Origin: Niastella sp.
GTDB taxonomy: Bacteria; Bacteroidota; Bacteroidia; Chitinophagales; Chitinophagaceae
DNA length: 64,000 nt
Direction: 5' to 3'
Assembly (NCBI GenBank): GCA_016710595.1
Contig: JADJVM010000008.1
Coordinates: 1-64,000, forward strand
A program made the position numbers and the translations under genes. The notes under the pieces were generated by a model, which did not search any database, was not told the origin of the DNA, and saw only the letters and a list, made by a program, of their open reading frames with translations. Numbering within the stretch: the first letter of the stretch is position 1; each line of letters starts with the position of its first letter. Positions 1 through 9,425 of this stretch are shown piece by piece.

Positions 1-1009
1 GATTTTCCAGGTCAATGGAATTAATAGATAGTGCCAAACAGATTTTTAGGTACAATCGCAGGCATGATACTATACTGACCTGCAAATTGATAATAAGGGT
101 ACAATCATATTTGCAAAAGAAAAAATAAAAGGCGCCAGGAAATGATCAATGAAGTTTCGTTAATTACCCTGCCATTGGGTGCCTCAAACATTATTTTCAC
201 CCCGTTAAATTTAAATGAGAAATATATTGATGAACTTAAAATTAAAATTGATAACCTGAACCAAAATTATGTTTTGAACTCACTTTATTATACCCGTATT
301 TCTGGGAATGTAGAAGGGTTATATACTGCAAGGCTGAATGATGGGTTGAATGAAACAAAAAGCAAGCTTCATCCCATTTCCCTGATTCTGTACGAGCCAA
401 GTTTAGCGATGCCCGTTATCGTTCTGCATTTGATGACATGTTTCCTGCGGAATATGTTTTAAAAAAGATGGCAGTTTCCTGGTGATCGGTGAAGATTTCT
501 CCAGCCAAACAAGCGGCTCCAGGTGGGACCGTTGGGATTATATGTATGGTTCACCATATCCTTACGATTATTATTGGTACCGCCCGGGTTATTACAATTA
601 TTATAGCCCTTACCGCAATTATAGCCGCTATACCCAATACACATTATATGTATGATAATATTTTAATCATGGATATTGACAGTAGCCTGCTTCCCGCTGG
701 ACGAAACTCATTTTAAAACCAGTCAGATGATAATAATGACAGCTATCTTTCTTACAGCACCATCAATACGGGTTCAGAGATTTTATTTTTATTTATTGAG
801 AAAGGAAAAATACGCAAGTGGTAAATTGCCAGGGTTTGTCTCCCGATGGTAGTATTAACCGCTATGCTACGCTTAAGAGCCGTGAAAAAGGATTCCAGTT
901 TATGCCCAGGTTGGCCAGGCAAACAGGTTTAAAGGAAATAATTATGCCGGTGGTGTACAGGAGTATGATTTCTTTTGCAAAAGTAGATTTCTCGAAACCA
1001 TCTAATTAG
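1..1009 (+). pseudogene. Fragmented hypothetical protein gene (5' end outside window)
   Basis: Pieces of one protein can be read in different + frames: about 83-139 (ends FAKEKIKGAR), 142-380 (INEVSLITLPLGAS), 405-645 (SDARYRSAFDDMF, then a Tyr-rich stretch RPGYYNYYSPYRNYS), 646-830 (YDNILIMDID, DDNNDSYLSYSTINTGSE) and 818-1006 (SPDGSINRYATLKSREKGF, RQTGLKEII, ISFAKVDF). The order and spacing match a conserved hypothetical protein that I recall from Chitinophagaceae genomes; its function is not known to me. At least six frame changes and several stops break it, many beside A or T runs. Either the gene is decaying or this end of the sequence carries many indel errors; the next gene shows the same defect. 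The 5' end lies before position 1. Confidence 0.55.
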
Positions 1010-1091
1010 CGGCAGTTTTTTTTCATTCATTATTGCAAATAAATAAGCAATTTTGTAATCATTAATTTCGTTCGTTAATAAACGTTTAATA

Positions 1092-2077
1092 GTGATAGGT
1101 ACTTTTAAGCCAATATTCCATATAATAATTTTTTTTCTTTTTATTTATGCGCTTATAATCAGGCTGCCCTCACTTGTATATCCTACCGTGCCGCATTCTG
1201 TAGATGGCGATGGGGTAATTTATACCGCATTATTAAACTGGCTGAAAACCGGGAATGAGGCAGCTATATGGTATCCCGTTATTAGCTTACTGCTTGTGTA
1301 TATACAGGCATTATCCATAAACAGGATTGTAAACAGGCAAAGGCTTTTTACAAAACCACATTATCTTACTGGGATGAGCTACTTGCTTATTGCAGCACTT
1401 TTCCCCGATTGGTATGTATTATCTGCTGCTATGCTGGTAAATACATTAATGATTTGGGTATGGTCAAAATTAATTGGTTTAGGAAATGATGCACGTCCTA
1501 AATCAACTTTATTTAATCTGGGTTTTATTGTGTCTGCAACTACATTTTTTATAATCCCACATTTGCTTTTTTTATTTTGATCATTATGGGGCTTAGTATC
1601 AGCAGGCCTTTTAAACCGGCAGAATGGGTAATTGTATGTATTGGGGTGGCAACACCATTTTATTTTTTATTTATCCTGGTTATATTTAACCGATAGATGG
1701 GCTGCATTTCAATGGCCACGTTTTGGTTTTTACCTAAAACATTTCCAGGATTCTAACTGGGTATATTGCGGACTGGCTTTGGCCTTATTTACCACCTGCC
1801 TCGGTATTTATTTTGTGCAAAGCAATATGCGCAGGCAAGTAGTACAAACAAGAAAAAGCTGGCATATATTATACCTTTATTTAGCAACGGCTCTGCTCAT
1901 TCCTTTTTTAACTGCTGTTTCAGGTTTCGGTCATTGGATATTGGCAGCCGTACCACTGTCAGTATTTGTATCCGCAGCCTTTTTTTATCCTGAAAAAAAA
2001 TTCTTTCCCCAGCTTATACACTGGCGCTCTTTATAGTAGCGTTGATAACAGGTTTATACAAGAATTTCAATTTTTGA
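1092..2077 (+). pseudogene. DUF6427-type integral membrane protein, frame-disrupted
   Basis: A hydrophobic multi-pass membrane protein of unknown function that resembles the DUF6427 family of Bacteroidota. A GTG at 1092 gives the family-like start MIGTFKP. The main frame runs to 1580 and resumes at about 1670 (FYLSWLYLTDRW) to about 2027. The missing middle (IIMGLSISRPFKPAEWVIV) is in another frame at 1572-1670, and the true end (ALFIVALITGLYKNF) is in a third, stopping at 2077. Two more compensating slips are likely near 1110 and in the T run near 1130. About five single-base slips, mostly in homopolymers, break a protein whose residues are otherwise well kept. That favours sequence error or very recent decay. 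The purine gene purQ follows directly. Confidence 0.6.
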
Positions 2078-2081
2078 TACC

Positions 2082-2089
2082 TAACTTTG
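2082..2089 (+). promoter_or_regulatory. TAnnTTTG promoter box for purQ
   Basis: TAACTTTG fits the Bacteroidota sigma-A -7 consensus TAnnTTTG and lies 24 bases before the purQ start codon. I see no clear -33 TTTG at standard spacing. Confidence 0.4.
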
Positions 2090-2113
2090 CACTGAATTTT
2101 TAAATCTTTGCAA

Positions 2114-2770
2114 ATGAAATTTGGGTTATTGGTTTTTCCGGGTTCTAATTGCGACAGGGATATGGCAACTGCCCTGGAAAAAGACCTGGGTCAGCAAGTA
2201 ATTTTATTGTGGCACAAAGACAGGGGGCTTCAGCAATTTTCTACTGATGATTGTATCGTGTTACCCGGGGGTTTTAGTTATGGCGATTATTTACGCTGTG
2301 GCGCTATTGCACGCTTTAGCCCCATGATGCAAAATGTAATTGAATTTGCCAATGCTGGTGGTAAAGTGTTTGGGGTATGTAACGGTTTCCAGGTATTATG
2401 CGAAAGTGGTTTGCTGCCCGGCGTTTTATTGCGTAATGCAGGCCAAAAATTTGTATGTAAAAATATTTTTATAAAGGATGAAGAGGCTACCCTAAAAATA
2501 CCTATTGCACATGGAGAAGGAAGGTATTATGCAGATGAAAGAACTTTACAAAAACTAAATTCAAATAACCAGGTAATTTACAGGTATTGTAATGAAAATG
2601 GCGGAGCCGATGGGGATAGCAACCCCAATGGGGCGCTGGATGATATTGCGGGCATTTGTAATGAAAAAAGAAATGTATTTGGCATGATGCCGCATCCTGA
2701 GCGGGCTTGTAACAGCTTGCTGGGAAATATCGATGGCAGGCAGGTATTTAACAAGTTATTTGGTATATAG
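2114..2770 (+). CDS. purQ: Phosphoribosylformylglycinamidine synthase subunit PurQ (glutaminase)
   Basis: Class I glutamine amidotransferase subunit that frees ammonia from glutamine for FGAM synthase (PurL), step four of purine synthesis, in the cytosol. The protein is 218 residues, normal for stand-alone PurQ. It starts with the family signature KFGLLVFPGSNCDRD, has the nucleophile cysteine in GVCNGFQVL (about residue 90) and the His-Glu pair in MMPHPERA near the C-terminus. The ATG at 2114 is chosen over an upstream TTG at 2108 because the family begins MKFG. The existence of a separate purQ implies that PurL here is the small, multi-subunit type, encoded elsewhere. The frame is intact although both neighbours to the left are broken. 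Confidence 0.95.
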   Translation: MKFGLLVFPGSNCDRDMATALEKDLGQQVILLWHKDRGLQQFSTDDCIVLPGGFSYGDYLRCGAIARFSPMMQNVIEFANAGGKVFGVCNGFQVLCESGLLPGVLLRNAGQKFVCKNIFIKDEEATLKIPIAHGEGRYYADERTLQKLNSNNQVIYRYCNENGGADGDSNPNGALDDIAGICNEKRNVFGMMPHPERACNSLLGNIDGRQVFNKLFGI

Positions 2771-2841
2771 GTAAATTAACATTGTTTAGCATACAGCTTG
2801 CGTTAGTTTTTTTAATTTTACAATTCATTTATTTAATCATC

Positions 2842-3300
2842 ATGAAGAAAATATTACTTTCTCTTTCTCTGTTCACATGTATTGGTAGCATGGCTTTTGC
2901 ACAAATTGAAAACCCGGTAAAATGGAGTTTTTCAGCAAAAAAAATATCAGCCACTGAATATGAATTACACTTAACGGCGAACTTAGATAAAACCTGGCAC
3001 ATGTATGCACAAGATGCGGGCGAAGGCCCCGAGCCTACTTCTATAGCATTTACTGCAAACCCTTTATTAAAATATAATGGAAAAGTAAAAGAAGTGGGTA
3101 AACTCACTAAAGAATTTGATCCTAACTTCAACAGTGTTTTAAAATTTTATGGAGATAAAGTGGATTTTGTTCAAAAAGTAACCGTAAAAGCAGGAGTACC
3201 CACAGTTGCAAAAGGAAACATTACCTATATGGTTTGTAACAACAATAAATGTTTACCACCCAAAGCAATACCTTTTAGCATAAAAATAGGAGGCAAATAA
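2842..3300 (+). CDS. Secreted DsbD N-terminal-domain-like protein
   Basis: A 152-residue exported protein. The signal peptide (MKKILLSLSLFTCIGSMAFAQ) decides the start at 2842 rather than an in-frame ATG at 2782. The mature part resembles the N-terminal immunoglobulin-like domain of the thiol:disulfide interchange protein DsbD. It has W at about 70 in KTWHMYAQ and, near the end, a Cys pair in MVCNNNKCLPP, the spacing of the DsbD-alpha redox cysteines. There is no membrane or thioredoxin domain, so this is the stand-alone domain often found in Bacteroidota. It could pass electrons or act as a periplasmic redox sink; the partner is not in the window. Confidence 0.75.
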   Translation: MKKILLSLSLFTCIGSMAFAQIENPVKWSFSAKKISATEYELHLTANLDKTWHMYAQDAGEGPEPTSIAFTANPLLKYNGKVKEVGKLTKEFDPNFNSVLKFYGDKVDFVQKVTVKAGVPTVAKGNITYMVCNNNKCLPPKAIPFSIKIGGK

Positions 3301-3321
3301 AAATTCCGTTTCTTTTATTGG

Positions 3322-3345
3322 AAGCCGCTGACAAGTGGCTTTTTT
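3322..3345 (+). terminator. Rho-independent terminator after the DsbD-like gene
   Basis: Hairpin AGCCGCT/AGTGGCT (one G-U pair, loop GACA) followed by six T, 23 bases after the stop codon of the DsbD-like gene. Confidence 0.7.
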
Positions 3346-3496
3346 AATAGGCAATCCCAGCACAATTTATTTTAATAGGAATCCCCCGGGGGGGATGGTG
3401 ATATATGAGCGGCACTGGCATTTTAGTTAAAAGCAATGAATCGCCTAATCTGTTTTAGCCAATTGTAATCATATTTCTTTCGTAAGAGGTTCAAAT

Positions 3497-3524
3497 AAAA
3501 AAAACTGCTTCCGTGAGGAAGCAG
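3497..3524 (-). terminator. Rho-independent terminator after the TonB-dependent receptor
   Basis: Perfect 8-bp stem CTGCTTCC/GGAAGCAG with a GTGA loop. On the minus strand it is followed by eight T, just downstream of the receptor stop. A shorter T stretch on the other side could make it bidirectional. Confidence 0.85.
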
Positions 3525-3548
3525 CTTTTATTAAATTGTTATGGTAGT

Positions 3549-6500
3549 TTAAAAATTAATTCTTAAACCCAATTGGCTCACCCAGCGTGAACTTCCATTC
3601 AGGTTTACAATACCATCACTTATAGAATAAGGTTTATTATTTTTCACCGGTGTAAATTTATATTGCGGTGTTAAATTAGACGCACTTACATAGCCTGTAA
3701 AATCTAACAGGATGAATTGGTCGTTAGATTGAAAGTACTGTCTGCCCCAATTTTTATTCAGTAAGTTGGTGAAATTAAATACATCGTACGTTAATTGCAG
3801 TTGATAAGTTTTACCTCTCACTTTTACATTAAAATCTTGTTGTAGTTTTAAATCAACCACGTTAGAGAAAGGCAACCTGGCTCCATTTCTTTCTGCATAT
3901 TGTCCCCTGCGTTTGCTAAGGTATTTATCTCCATTTATAAATTCATCCAGCATTTGGCGTTGCTGATCTGGTGTGTATGTAATGGAAGTACTGCCTGAGG
4001 TTACTGTATTGGTTAGGAATACCATTTGTTGCAATTGTGCTGTGGTGGGCACAAACATCAGGTCGTAGGTTTCAGAATTATCGAGGTCACGTATCAACCC
4101 CCTGTTCAGCACATAGCTATAGGGCGAACCACTTTGGCCATTATAAACCAATGAAACGGTAGTTCCCAAAATGCCATTCAGGTAAGTGAATTTCTTTGCC
4201 AGGTAAGCACTGATGCGGTGGCCGGGGTCAAAATCACTACGAGATAAACCGGTAAAATTTCTTCCGTTTACTGTTTCCATATATCGCCACTGGGAGTTAT
4301 TTTGTGAACTGGTTCCTTCATTAATTACTTGTGAGAAACCATAAGAGTAGTTTACATTAAATGCCCAGTTTTTTTGCCATGCTTTATCTATCGTAAATGT
4401 AAAGTTGCTGGAATATCCATGATGTTCATTATTGTTGCTCAACAGGTAAATACCGGTATATGGATTGGTGCCATTAGCACGTAAAGGAATTTGTTTTGAA
4501 AAACTTCCGTTTAAATCATATATATTTCTCACATCGGGACCCACGGTTTTTAAAGTGGGTGGCAGGATATCTACCCTTTGATAATTAATTTCATTGATGT
4601 TTCTTGTTATAATGGCTTCCAGAGACAGTTTCCAGTTATTAGCTAATCTCTTATCAAAACCCAGTGAAGTTCTCCAAACTTTATTCATCTTAAAGTTTTT
4701 GGCAATTAAATCTACTTGCCCGGAAGGGATAGGAACATTAATACCAAAATCATCGGCATTGTATTGTCCGAATGGATCTTGCCTGAAAGCTACATTACTT
4801 TTTGAGATACCTGCTAAACTGATCCCATTGTTATTATATACACCGCCGGGCCATACCAGGGGTACACGACCGGTAAAGAAGCCGGTTCCACCCCGAATGG
4901 TAACTCCTTCATCGGGTACCCGGTAAATAAATCCTACCCGTGGGTTCAGCGACCATTTAGGGCTTGAAATTTGGCCGGAGCGGGCTCCTTGTAAATCATA
5001 ATAAGCAGATAATTTAGCGACTGCTGTATCATTAAAGAAATTATCTGTTTTAGGCGTTGTTAAGAATTTAGTATAGTCTGCCCGTAAACCAATGGTAATA
5101 CTAAAGTTATCGTTAATCTTAATTTCATCCATAGCAAAAAATGCTAAACGAAGGCTATTGAATTTAGCCGCAGCATTTACTGATTCATCACCCGATTTTC
5201 CGGGATCTAATAATGAATAAGTACGATTATAAGTATCTGCAGTTCCTCCATTCATGAATGTAGAAAGGCTGTTGAAAACATAAGAACCAAAGTTTTGGCG
5301 GATAAAAATATTTTTTGAATTACTAAATTCATTATCGGTACCCAGTGTAAAAGTGTGATTGTTTTTAACCATTTTCACTACATCAAACAAAGCGAAGTTT
5401 TTTTGATCGAGCAGGTTGCCGGTAGAAAATTCTTCAGTACCAAATACAATGGAGGCCGGGCCATCTTTAATTGTTACCCTGGGAAATGGGCTTCCAATAG
5501 GTCCCCGGTCATCTTTTACCAAAGTACCTGTTAGTAAAAGTTTGTTGCTTAAAGAATTATTAAACCTTGAGTTTAACTCTAAAGATGCAGAATGGGTAAC
5601 ATCCGGCATTTTATATCCATTATTATAAAAATTAATTGTAGAATTACTGCTTCGTGATACATTGTTCCTAAATCCTTCATTATAGCGGTAACTAATGGTT
5701 ACTTTTTGTTTGCTGGAAGCATTCCAGTCAATTTTTGCAGCTACCCGGTTTGCTTCTACCAGTTCGGGGTTGGTTAAGTACTGGCCGGGGTCATATCCAT
5801 ATTTTGTTTTAATATATTCTGCCAATATAGGAATGCTATCAATCCCTGCGCTGCCTCTGTAATCAGAAGGTGTGGGGTAAGGTTGGGGTTTTTCATCCCT
5901 TTGCATTTCTGCACTCAAAAAATAGAACAATTTATTTTTTATAATGGGCCCGCCTACACGGAAACCATAGGTTTTATTAGAAAAATCAGGAAGTTTAGTC
6001 CTTTCTTCTTTCGTTAAATTAATTCCCGGTGTTTTACCAGATAAATTCTGGTTGCGGAAAAGATAATAAAGCGAACCTTTAATTTCATTGGTACCGCTGC
6101 GGGTTGTGGCATTAATACCACCCCCGGTAAAATTACCTAATGATACATCATAGGGCGAAAGTATAACCTGCATTTGATCTATCGCATCCATTGATATGGG
6201 AGCAATATTGGCCTGGCCACCATTGGTACCCGATGCAGCTAATCCAAATACATCGTTGTTTACGGCGCCATCAATATAAAATGAGTTATACCGGTTATTT
6301 TGCCCGGCAAGTGATACACCACCATCGCCTGTAATTTTAGCTTGTGGTACATACCGAAGATAATCACTCAGGTTACGGCCTACAGAAGGCATATTGGCCA
6401 TTTTATCTCGGCCAATATTGGTTTCGCTACCCCCTTTGGCATTGGATGCAGCACGGGCTGTTCCCGCAACTACAACCTCAGCCAATTCGCTGGCATTATT

Positions 6501-6830
6501 TATTAATATTACATTGCTTACTGTGTTTTCACCTAATCCAAGATTAATATTGGCATCCTGGTAAGTTTTAAAACCCACATAGCTGGTGGTAAGGGTATAG
6601 GGCCCACCGGGCGCAATATTTTGAAATGCATAATACCCGTTTGCCTTGGTAGACATGGTATATGTGGTTCCCGTAGGTCCGTGCACTAAACTTACTGTAG
6701 CGCCCGATAAAGGATTGCCTTTATCATCTTTCACAGAGCCACTTAAGCTACTTGTAGTTACCTGGGCCAGCATAGCCATTGGCAACATAAAAAGGAATAC
6801 CAATACTGGTAATAATTTCTTTATAAGCAT
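3549..6830 (-). CDS. TonB-dependent outer-membrane receptor with carboxypeptidase-regulatory domain (Oar-like)
   Basis: A 1093-residue outer-membrane beta-barrel transporter that would import a large substrate using TonB energy; the substrate is unknown. Order: signal peptide (1-22, ending MAMLAQ), carboxypeptidase-regulatory-like beta-sandwich (about 28-115, GSVKDDKGNPLSGATVSL and a YYAFQNI/PGGPY core), plug domain (about 135-250, with SVGRNLSDYLRYVPQ, FYIDGAVNNDVFG and SGTNEIKGSLYY), then the barrel ending in LGLRINF with a terminal aromatic residue. The plug resembles Oar-like receptors rather than SusC: no SusC-specific signature and no SusD gene beside it. It is a single-gene unit with its own terminator, and the frame is intact over 3.3 kb, unlike genes to either side. 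Confidence 0.9.
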   Translation of the reverse strand: MLIKKLLPVLVFLFMLPMAMLAQVTTSSLSGSVKDDKGNPLSGATVSLVHGPTGTTYTMSTKANGYYAFQNIAPGGPYTLTTSYVGFKTYQDANINLGLGENTVSNVILINNASELAEVVVAGTARAASNAKGGSETNIGRDKMANMPSVGRNLSDYLRYVPQAKITGDGGVSLAGQNNRYNSFYIDGAVNNDVFGLAASGTNGGQANIAPISMDAIDQMQVILSPYDVSLGNFTGGGINATTRSGTNEIKGSLYYLFRNQNLSGKTPGINLTKEERTKLPDFSNKTYGFRVGGPIIKNKLFYFLSAEMQRDEKPQPYPTPSDYRGSAGIDSIPILAEYIKTKYGYDPGQYLTNPELVEANRVAAKIDWNASSKQKVTISYRYNEGFRNNVSRSSNSTINFYNNGYKMPDVTHSASLELNSRFNNSLSNKLLLTGTLVKDDRGPIGSPFPRVTIKDGPASIVFGTEEFSTGNLLDQKNFALFDVVKMVKNNHTFTLGTDNEFSNSKNIFIRQNFGSYVFNSLSTFMNGGTADTYNRTYSLLDPGKSGDESVNAAAKFNSLRLAFFAMDEIKINDNFSITIGLRADYTKFLTTPKTDNFFNDTAVAKLSAYYDLQGARSGQISSPKWSLNPRVGFIYRVPDEGVTIRGGTGFFTGRVPLVWPGGVYNNNGISLAGISKSNVAFRQDPFGQYNADDFGINVPIPSGQVDLIAKNFKMNKVWRTSLGFDKRLANNWKLSLEAIITRNINEINYQRVDILPPTLKTVGPDVRNIYDLNGSFSKQIPLRANGTNPYTGIYLLSNNNEHHGYSSNFTFTIDKAWQKNWAFNVNYSYGFSQVINEGTSSQNNSQWRYMETVNGRNFTGLSRSDFDPGHRISAYLAKKFTYLNGILGTTVSLVYNGQSGSPYSYVLNRGLIRDLDNSETYDLMFVPTTAQLQQMVFLTNTVTSGSTSITYTPDQQRQMLDEFINGDKYLSKRRGQYAERNGARLPFSNVVDLKLQQDFNVKVRGKTYQLQLTYDVFNFTNLLNKNWGRQYFQSNDQFILLDFTGYVSASNLTPQYKFTPVKNNKPYSISDGIVNLNGSSRWVSQLGLRINF

Positions 6831-6980
6831 ATAGTTCAGTTTTATGAAGCAAAGAAACTAAATAATCATGTAAAAACGACCAATTTACAATAATTTAATA
6901 TCATCATTTAGTAATAAAGATTTCTCATATTGCCATATTTCGAAAAGCGAAATCCTTCTTTCAATTGCATGAAACCTTAT

Positions 6981-6988
6981 TAACTTTG
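6981..6988 (+). promoter_or_regulatory. TAnnTTTG promoter box for ribBA
   Basis: TAACTTTG matches the Bacteroidota -7 consensus, 20 bases before the ribBA start codon. The leader is too short to hold an FMN riboswitch, and none is visible upstream. Confidence 0.45.
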
Positions 6989-7007
6989 TATTTTAAAGAA
7001 TGTAATT

Positions 7008-8210
7008 ATGCTCAATAGGATAGAAGATGCCCTTATAGATATTCAAAATGGCAAAATGGTAATTGTGGTTGATGATGAAAACCGTGAAAACGAAGGTGAT
7101 TTTGTAATTGCTGCACGCCATGCCACTCCTGCTAATGTAAATTTCATGAGTAAATATGGCAGGGGTTTAATTTGTACGCCACTCACCGAAGCAAGATGTG
7201 CCGAACTAAACCTGCAGGCTATGGTAAATAATAACACATCGCTTCACGAAACTGCATTTACTGTAAGTATTGACCTGCTGGGCCATGGCTGCACTACCGG
7301 CATATCTGCTCAGGACCGCTCAAAAACAATTCTTGCACTTATTGACCCTGAAACAAAACCCGAAGACCTGGGCAGACCCGGACATATATTTCCATTAAAG
7401 GCTAAAAAGGCGGCGTGCTCCGGCGTGCTTACCATACCGAAGCCACCATTGACTTAGCCCGGCTGGCCGGTTATGAACCTGCCGGTGTATTGGTTGAGAT
7501 TATGAATGAAGATGGCAGCATGGCAAGGTTGCCTCAGCTTCTTGAGATCGCTAAAAAGTTTGACCTTAAAATTATATCTATCGAAGATTTAATTGAATAC
7601 CGATTAAAAACAGAAAGTTTAATTGAGGAAGAAGTTACCGTGAGCCTGCCAACCAAATATGGAAATTTTGAGCTTACCGCTTTTAAGCAAACCAATACAG
7701 GAGATATTCACCTGGCATTAAAAAAAGGAAGTTGGGCGGCTGATGAACCCATCCTGGTGAGGGTGCATAGCAGTTGTATTACAGGCGATATACTTGGATC
7801 ATTACGCTGCGATTGCGGCGACCAGTTGCATGATGCCATGAAGATGATAGAGCAGGAAGGCAAAGGCCTCATCCTTTATATGAACCAGGAAGGAAGGGGC
7901 ATAGGTTTACTCAATAAATTAAAAGCTTACAAACTGCAGGAACAAGGTCTTGATACCGTGGAAGCCAATATAAAGCTGGGTTTTGGAATGGATGACCGGG
8001 ATTATGGTGTGGGTGCACAAATACTCCGCCACCTGGGGATCTCTAAAATGCGGTTGATGAGCAACAACCCAAAGAAACGGGCTAAGCTTATTGGGATATG
8101 GGTTAGAAATTGTAGAAACCGTACCGGTAGAAGTGCCGCCAAATTCACACAACGAAAAATACCTCGCCACCAAGAGAGATAAAATGGGCCACCATATTTT
8201 AAAAGGATAA
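7008..8210 (+). CDS. ribBA: RibBA, dihydroxybutanone-phosphate synthase / GTP cyclohydrolase II, with two compensating indels
   Basis: Bifunctional enzyme that opens riboflavin synthesis: the N-terminal RibB domain makes 3,4-dihydroxy-2-butanone 4-phosphate, and the C-terminal RibA domain makes the pyrimidine from GTP. RibB signs: VDDENRENEGDF at about residue 24, and GHGCTTGISAQDRSKT. RibA signs: SSCITGDILGSLRCDCGDQ (three zinc cysteines) and MNQEGRGIGLLNK. The frame breaks twice: one G is missing at about 7410 (AAAAAGGCGGC where AAAAAGGGCGGC restores KAKKGGVLRRAYHTEA), and one G is extra at about 8091 (ATTGGGATATGG where ATTGGATATGG restores LIGYGLEIVETVPVE). Start and stop are in the same frame, so the shifts cancel. 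As written, translation from 7008 yields only a 149-residue RibB fragment. Sequence error is likelier than loss, since the genes around are prototrophic. Confidence 0.85.
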
Positions 8211-8329
8211 TTTATTTTTCTGGATAAGCTTCTCTAAACTACAAAAAAGCAATCGTTTTAAATGTTGATTACAACCTTCTCCGCATAAGGATTTGTGGCT
8301 GTATTCCTGCGTACAGATATGCCTTGAAT

Positions 8330-8404
8330 CTTTGGCAGGTTTGTAATTGGTTATAAAAATTAAATATAATATAATGAGGTTGTATTTATGTATATTTATG
8401 AGTT
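8330..8404 (+). repeat. Possible degenerate copy of the c/d intergenic element
   Basis: GTATATTTATGAGTT at 8390-8404 is identical to 12363-12377. It is preceded, as there, by a CTTTGG box about 60 bases earlier. It stands upstream of the broken methyltransferase, as the other two copies stand upstream of their genes. The rest is poorly conserved. To the left (8229-8330) a minus-strand 29-codon open stretch (ends TATNPYAEKVVINI) may be a gene remnant that I cannot identify. Confidence 0.35.
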
Positions 8405-8489
8405 CCTGGAATTATTAGGAACGCATTTCCAGGTTAACCTTGAATGATACCGTAACAAATTATTTAAACAATTTTAAATTAAAACAATT

Positions 8490-9272
8490 ATGGGATCACA
8501 AATTATGTAAGGAAAATTTTGGGGGCAACGCCCTAAAGATTGGTCTGAAATTCAAGAACCAACCGGCAAAGCAGGATATGATTTTGTGCTCAATTATATA
8601 GAAGCTGGATCAGCAAATAAATTATTGGATGTGGGCTGCGGCTCTGGTTATTTTTGCAAACTTGCGGTTGACAAAGGGTTTGATGTAACCGGGCTGGATG
8701 CCACACCTGAACTGATTGCTGAAGCAAAAAAAAGGGCATCTGGTAAAAATTTCATAGTAGGAGAAATGGAGCAACTTCCATTTGAAGAAAATTATTTCGA
8801 TATTGTTTGTGGGTTCAATTCATTTCAATATGCAACCGATATTAAAAATGCACTGAAAGAAGCAAAAAGAGTTTTAAAAGATGGCGGAAAATTATCTGTG
8901 ATGATATGGGGAAATAAAGAAGACTGCGAGGCTGCAACATATTTAAAAGCAGTGGGTAGCCTATTACCGCCACCAGCACCGGGTGCCGGGGGTCCATTTG
9001 CATTTTCAGAAAACTAGTTATTAGAGAATATTTTGGGCGAAGTTGGTTTTAAAATTCTTAGCAATCAGGATGTAATATCGGTGTGGGATTATGCTAATAT
9101 CGAAACCGCTTTAAAAGGGTTAATGTCTGCGGGGCCAGTATCAAGAGCCATTGAACATTGTGGCTTTCAAAAAGTGCATGAAACATTGTTACAGGCTGTA
9201 CAACCTTTCGTTCAAGCCAATGGTCACATAGTATATCATAATAAGTTCAGGATTGTGATTGCAGAAAAATAA
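8490..9272 (+). pseudogene. SAM-dependent methyltransferase with two in-frame stops
   Basis: A class I methyltransferase reading frame of 260 codons. The start at 8490 gives MGSQIM, then a TAA at 8508-8510 where a codon such as CAA would continue into GKFWGQRPKDWSEIQEP. After 500 bases in the same frame a TAG at 9015-9017 splits ENQ/LLENILGEVGF-like sequence. Motif I is LLDVGCGSGYF (SAM glycine loop), followed by the acidic GLDATPE; motif post-I is EENYFDIVCGFNSFQYA and the LKDGGKLSV strand follows. No frame change is needed, only two nonsense changes. Unlike ribBA this looks like true inactivation. The substrate is unknown. First gene of the rightward accessory array. Confidence 0.75.
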
Positions 9273-9425
9273 TCTTTCAGAATTTTGGTAAATAAATTCT
9301 GTAACTTTTTTTTTTGAAAGGAGAACAAGATAAGTTACGGGCAATAAAAATGCCGCCTATTAACCTTAAAATATGTTTGTGAGCAAACCTATGAGCGTAT
9401 TTTTTAAATTTTAAATTAAACACTT

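Noticed and set aside
459..716. Overlapping open frames on both strands at 459-644 (minus) and 489-716 (plus)
   Set aside because: Both are shadows of the fragmented + strand gene. Its Tyr-rich segment reads in a third frame and explains the low-complexity composition.
6840..7007. FMN riboswitch before ribBA
   Set aside because: The leader after the promoter box is about 20 bases, and no RFN-type conserved blocks are seen upstream.
7400..8100. Programmed frameshifting in ribBA
   Set aside because: No slippery heptamer or downstream structure is seen, two opposite shifts would be needed, and both sit in short G runs.
8490..9272. Selenocysteine or stop-codon readthrough in the methyltransferase
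   Set aside because: The stops are TAA and TAG, not TGA, no SECIS-like hairpin follows, and two different stops in one gene argue for inactivation.
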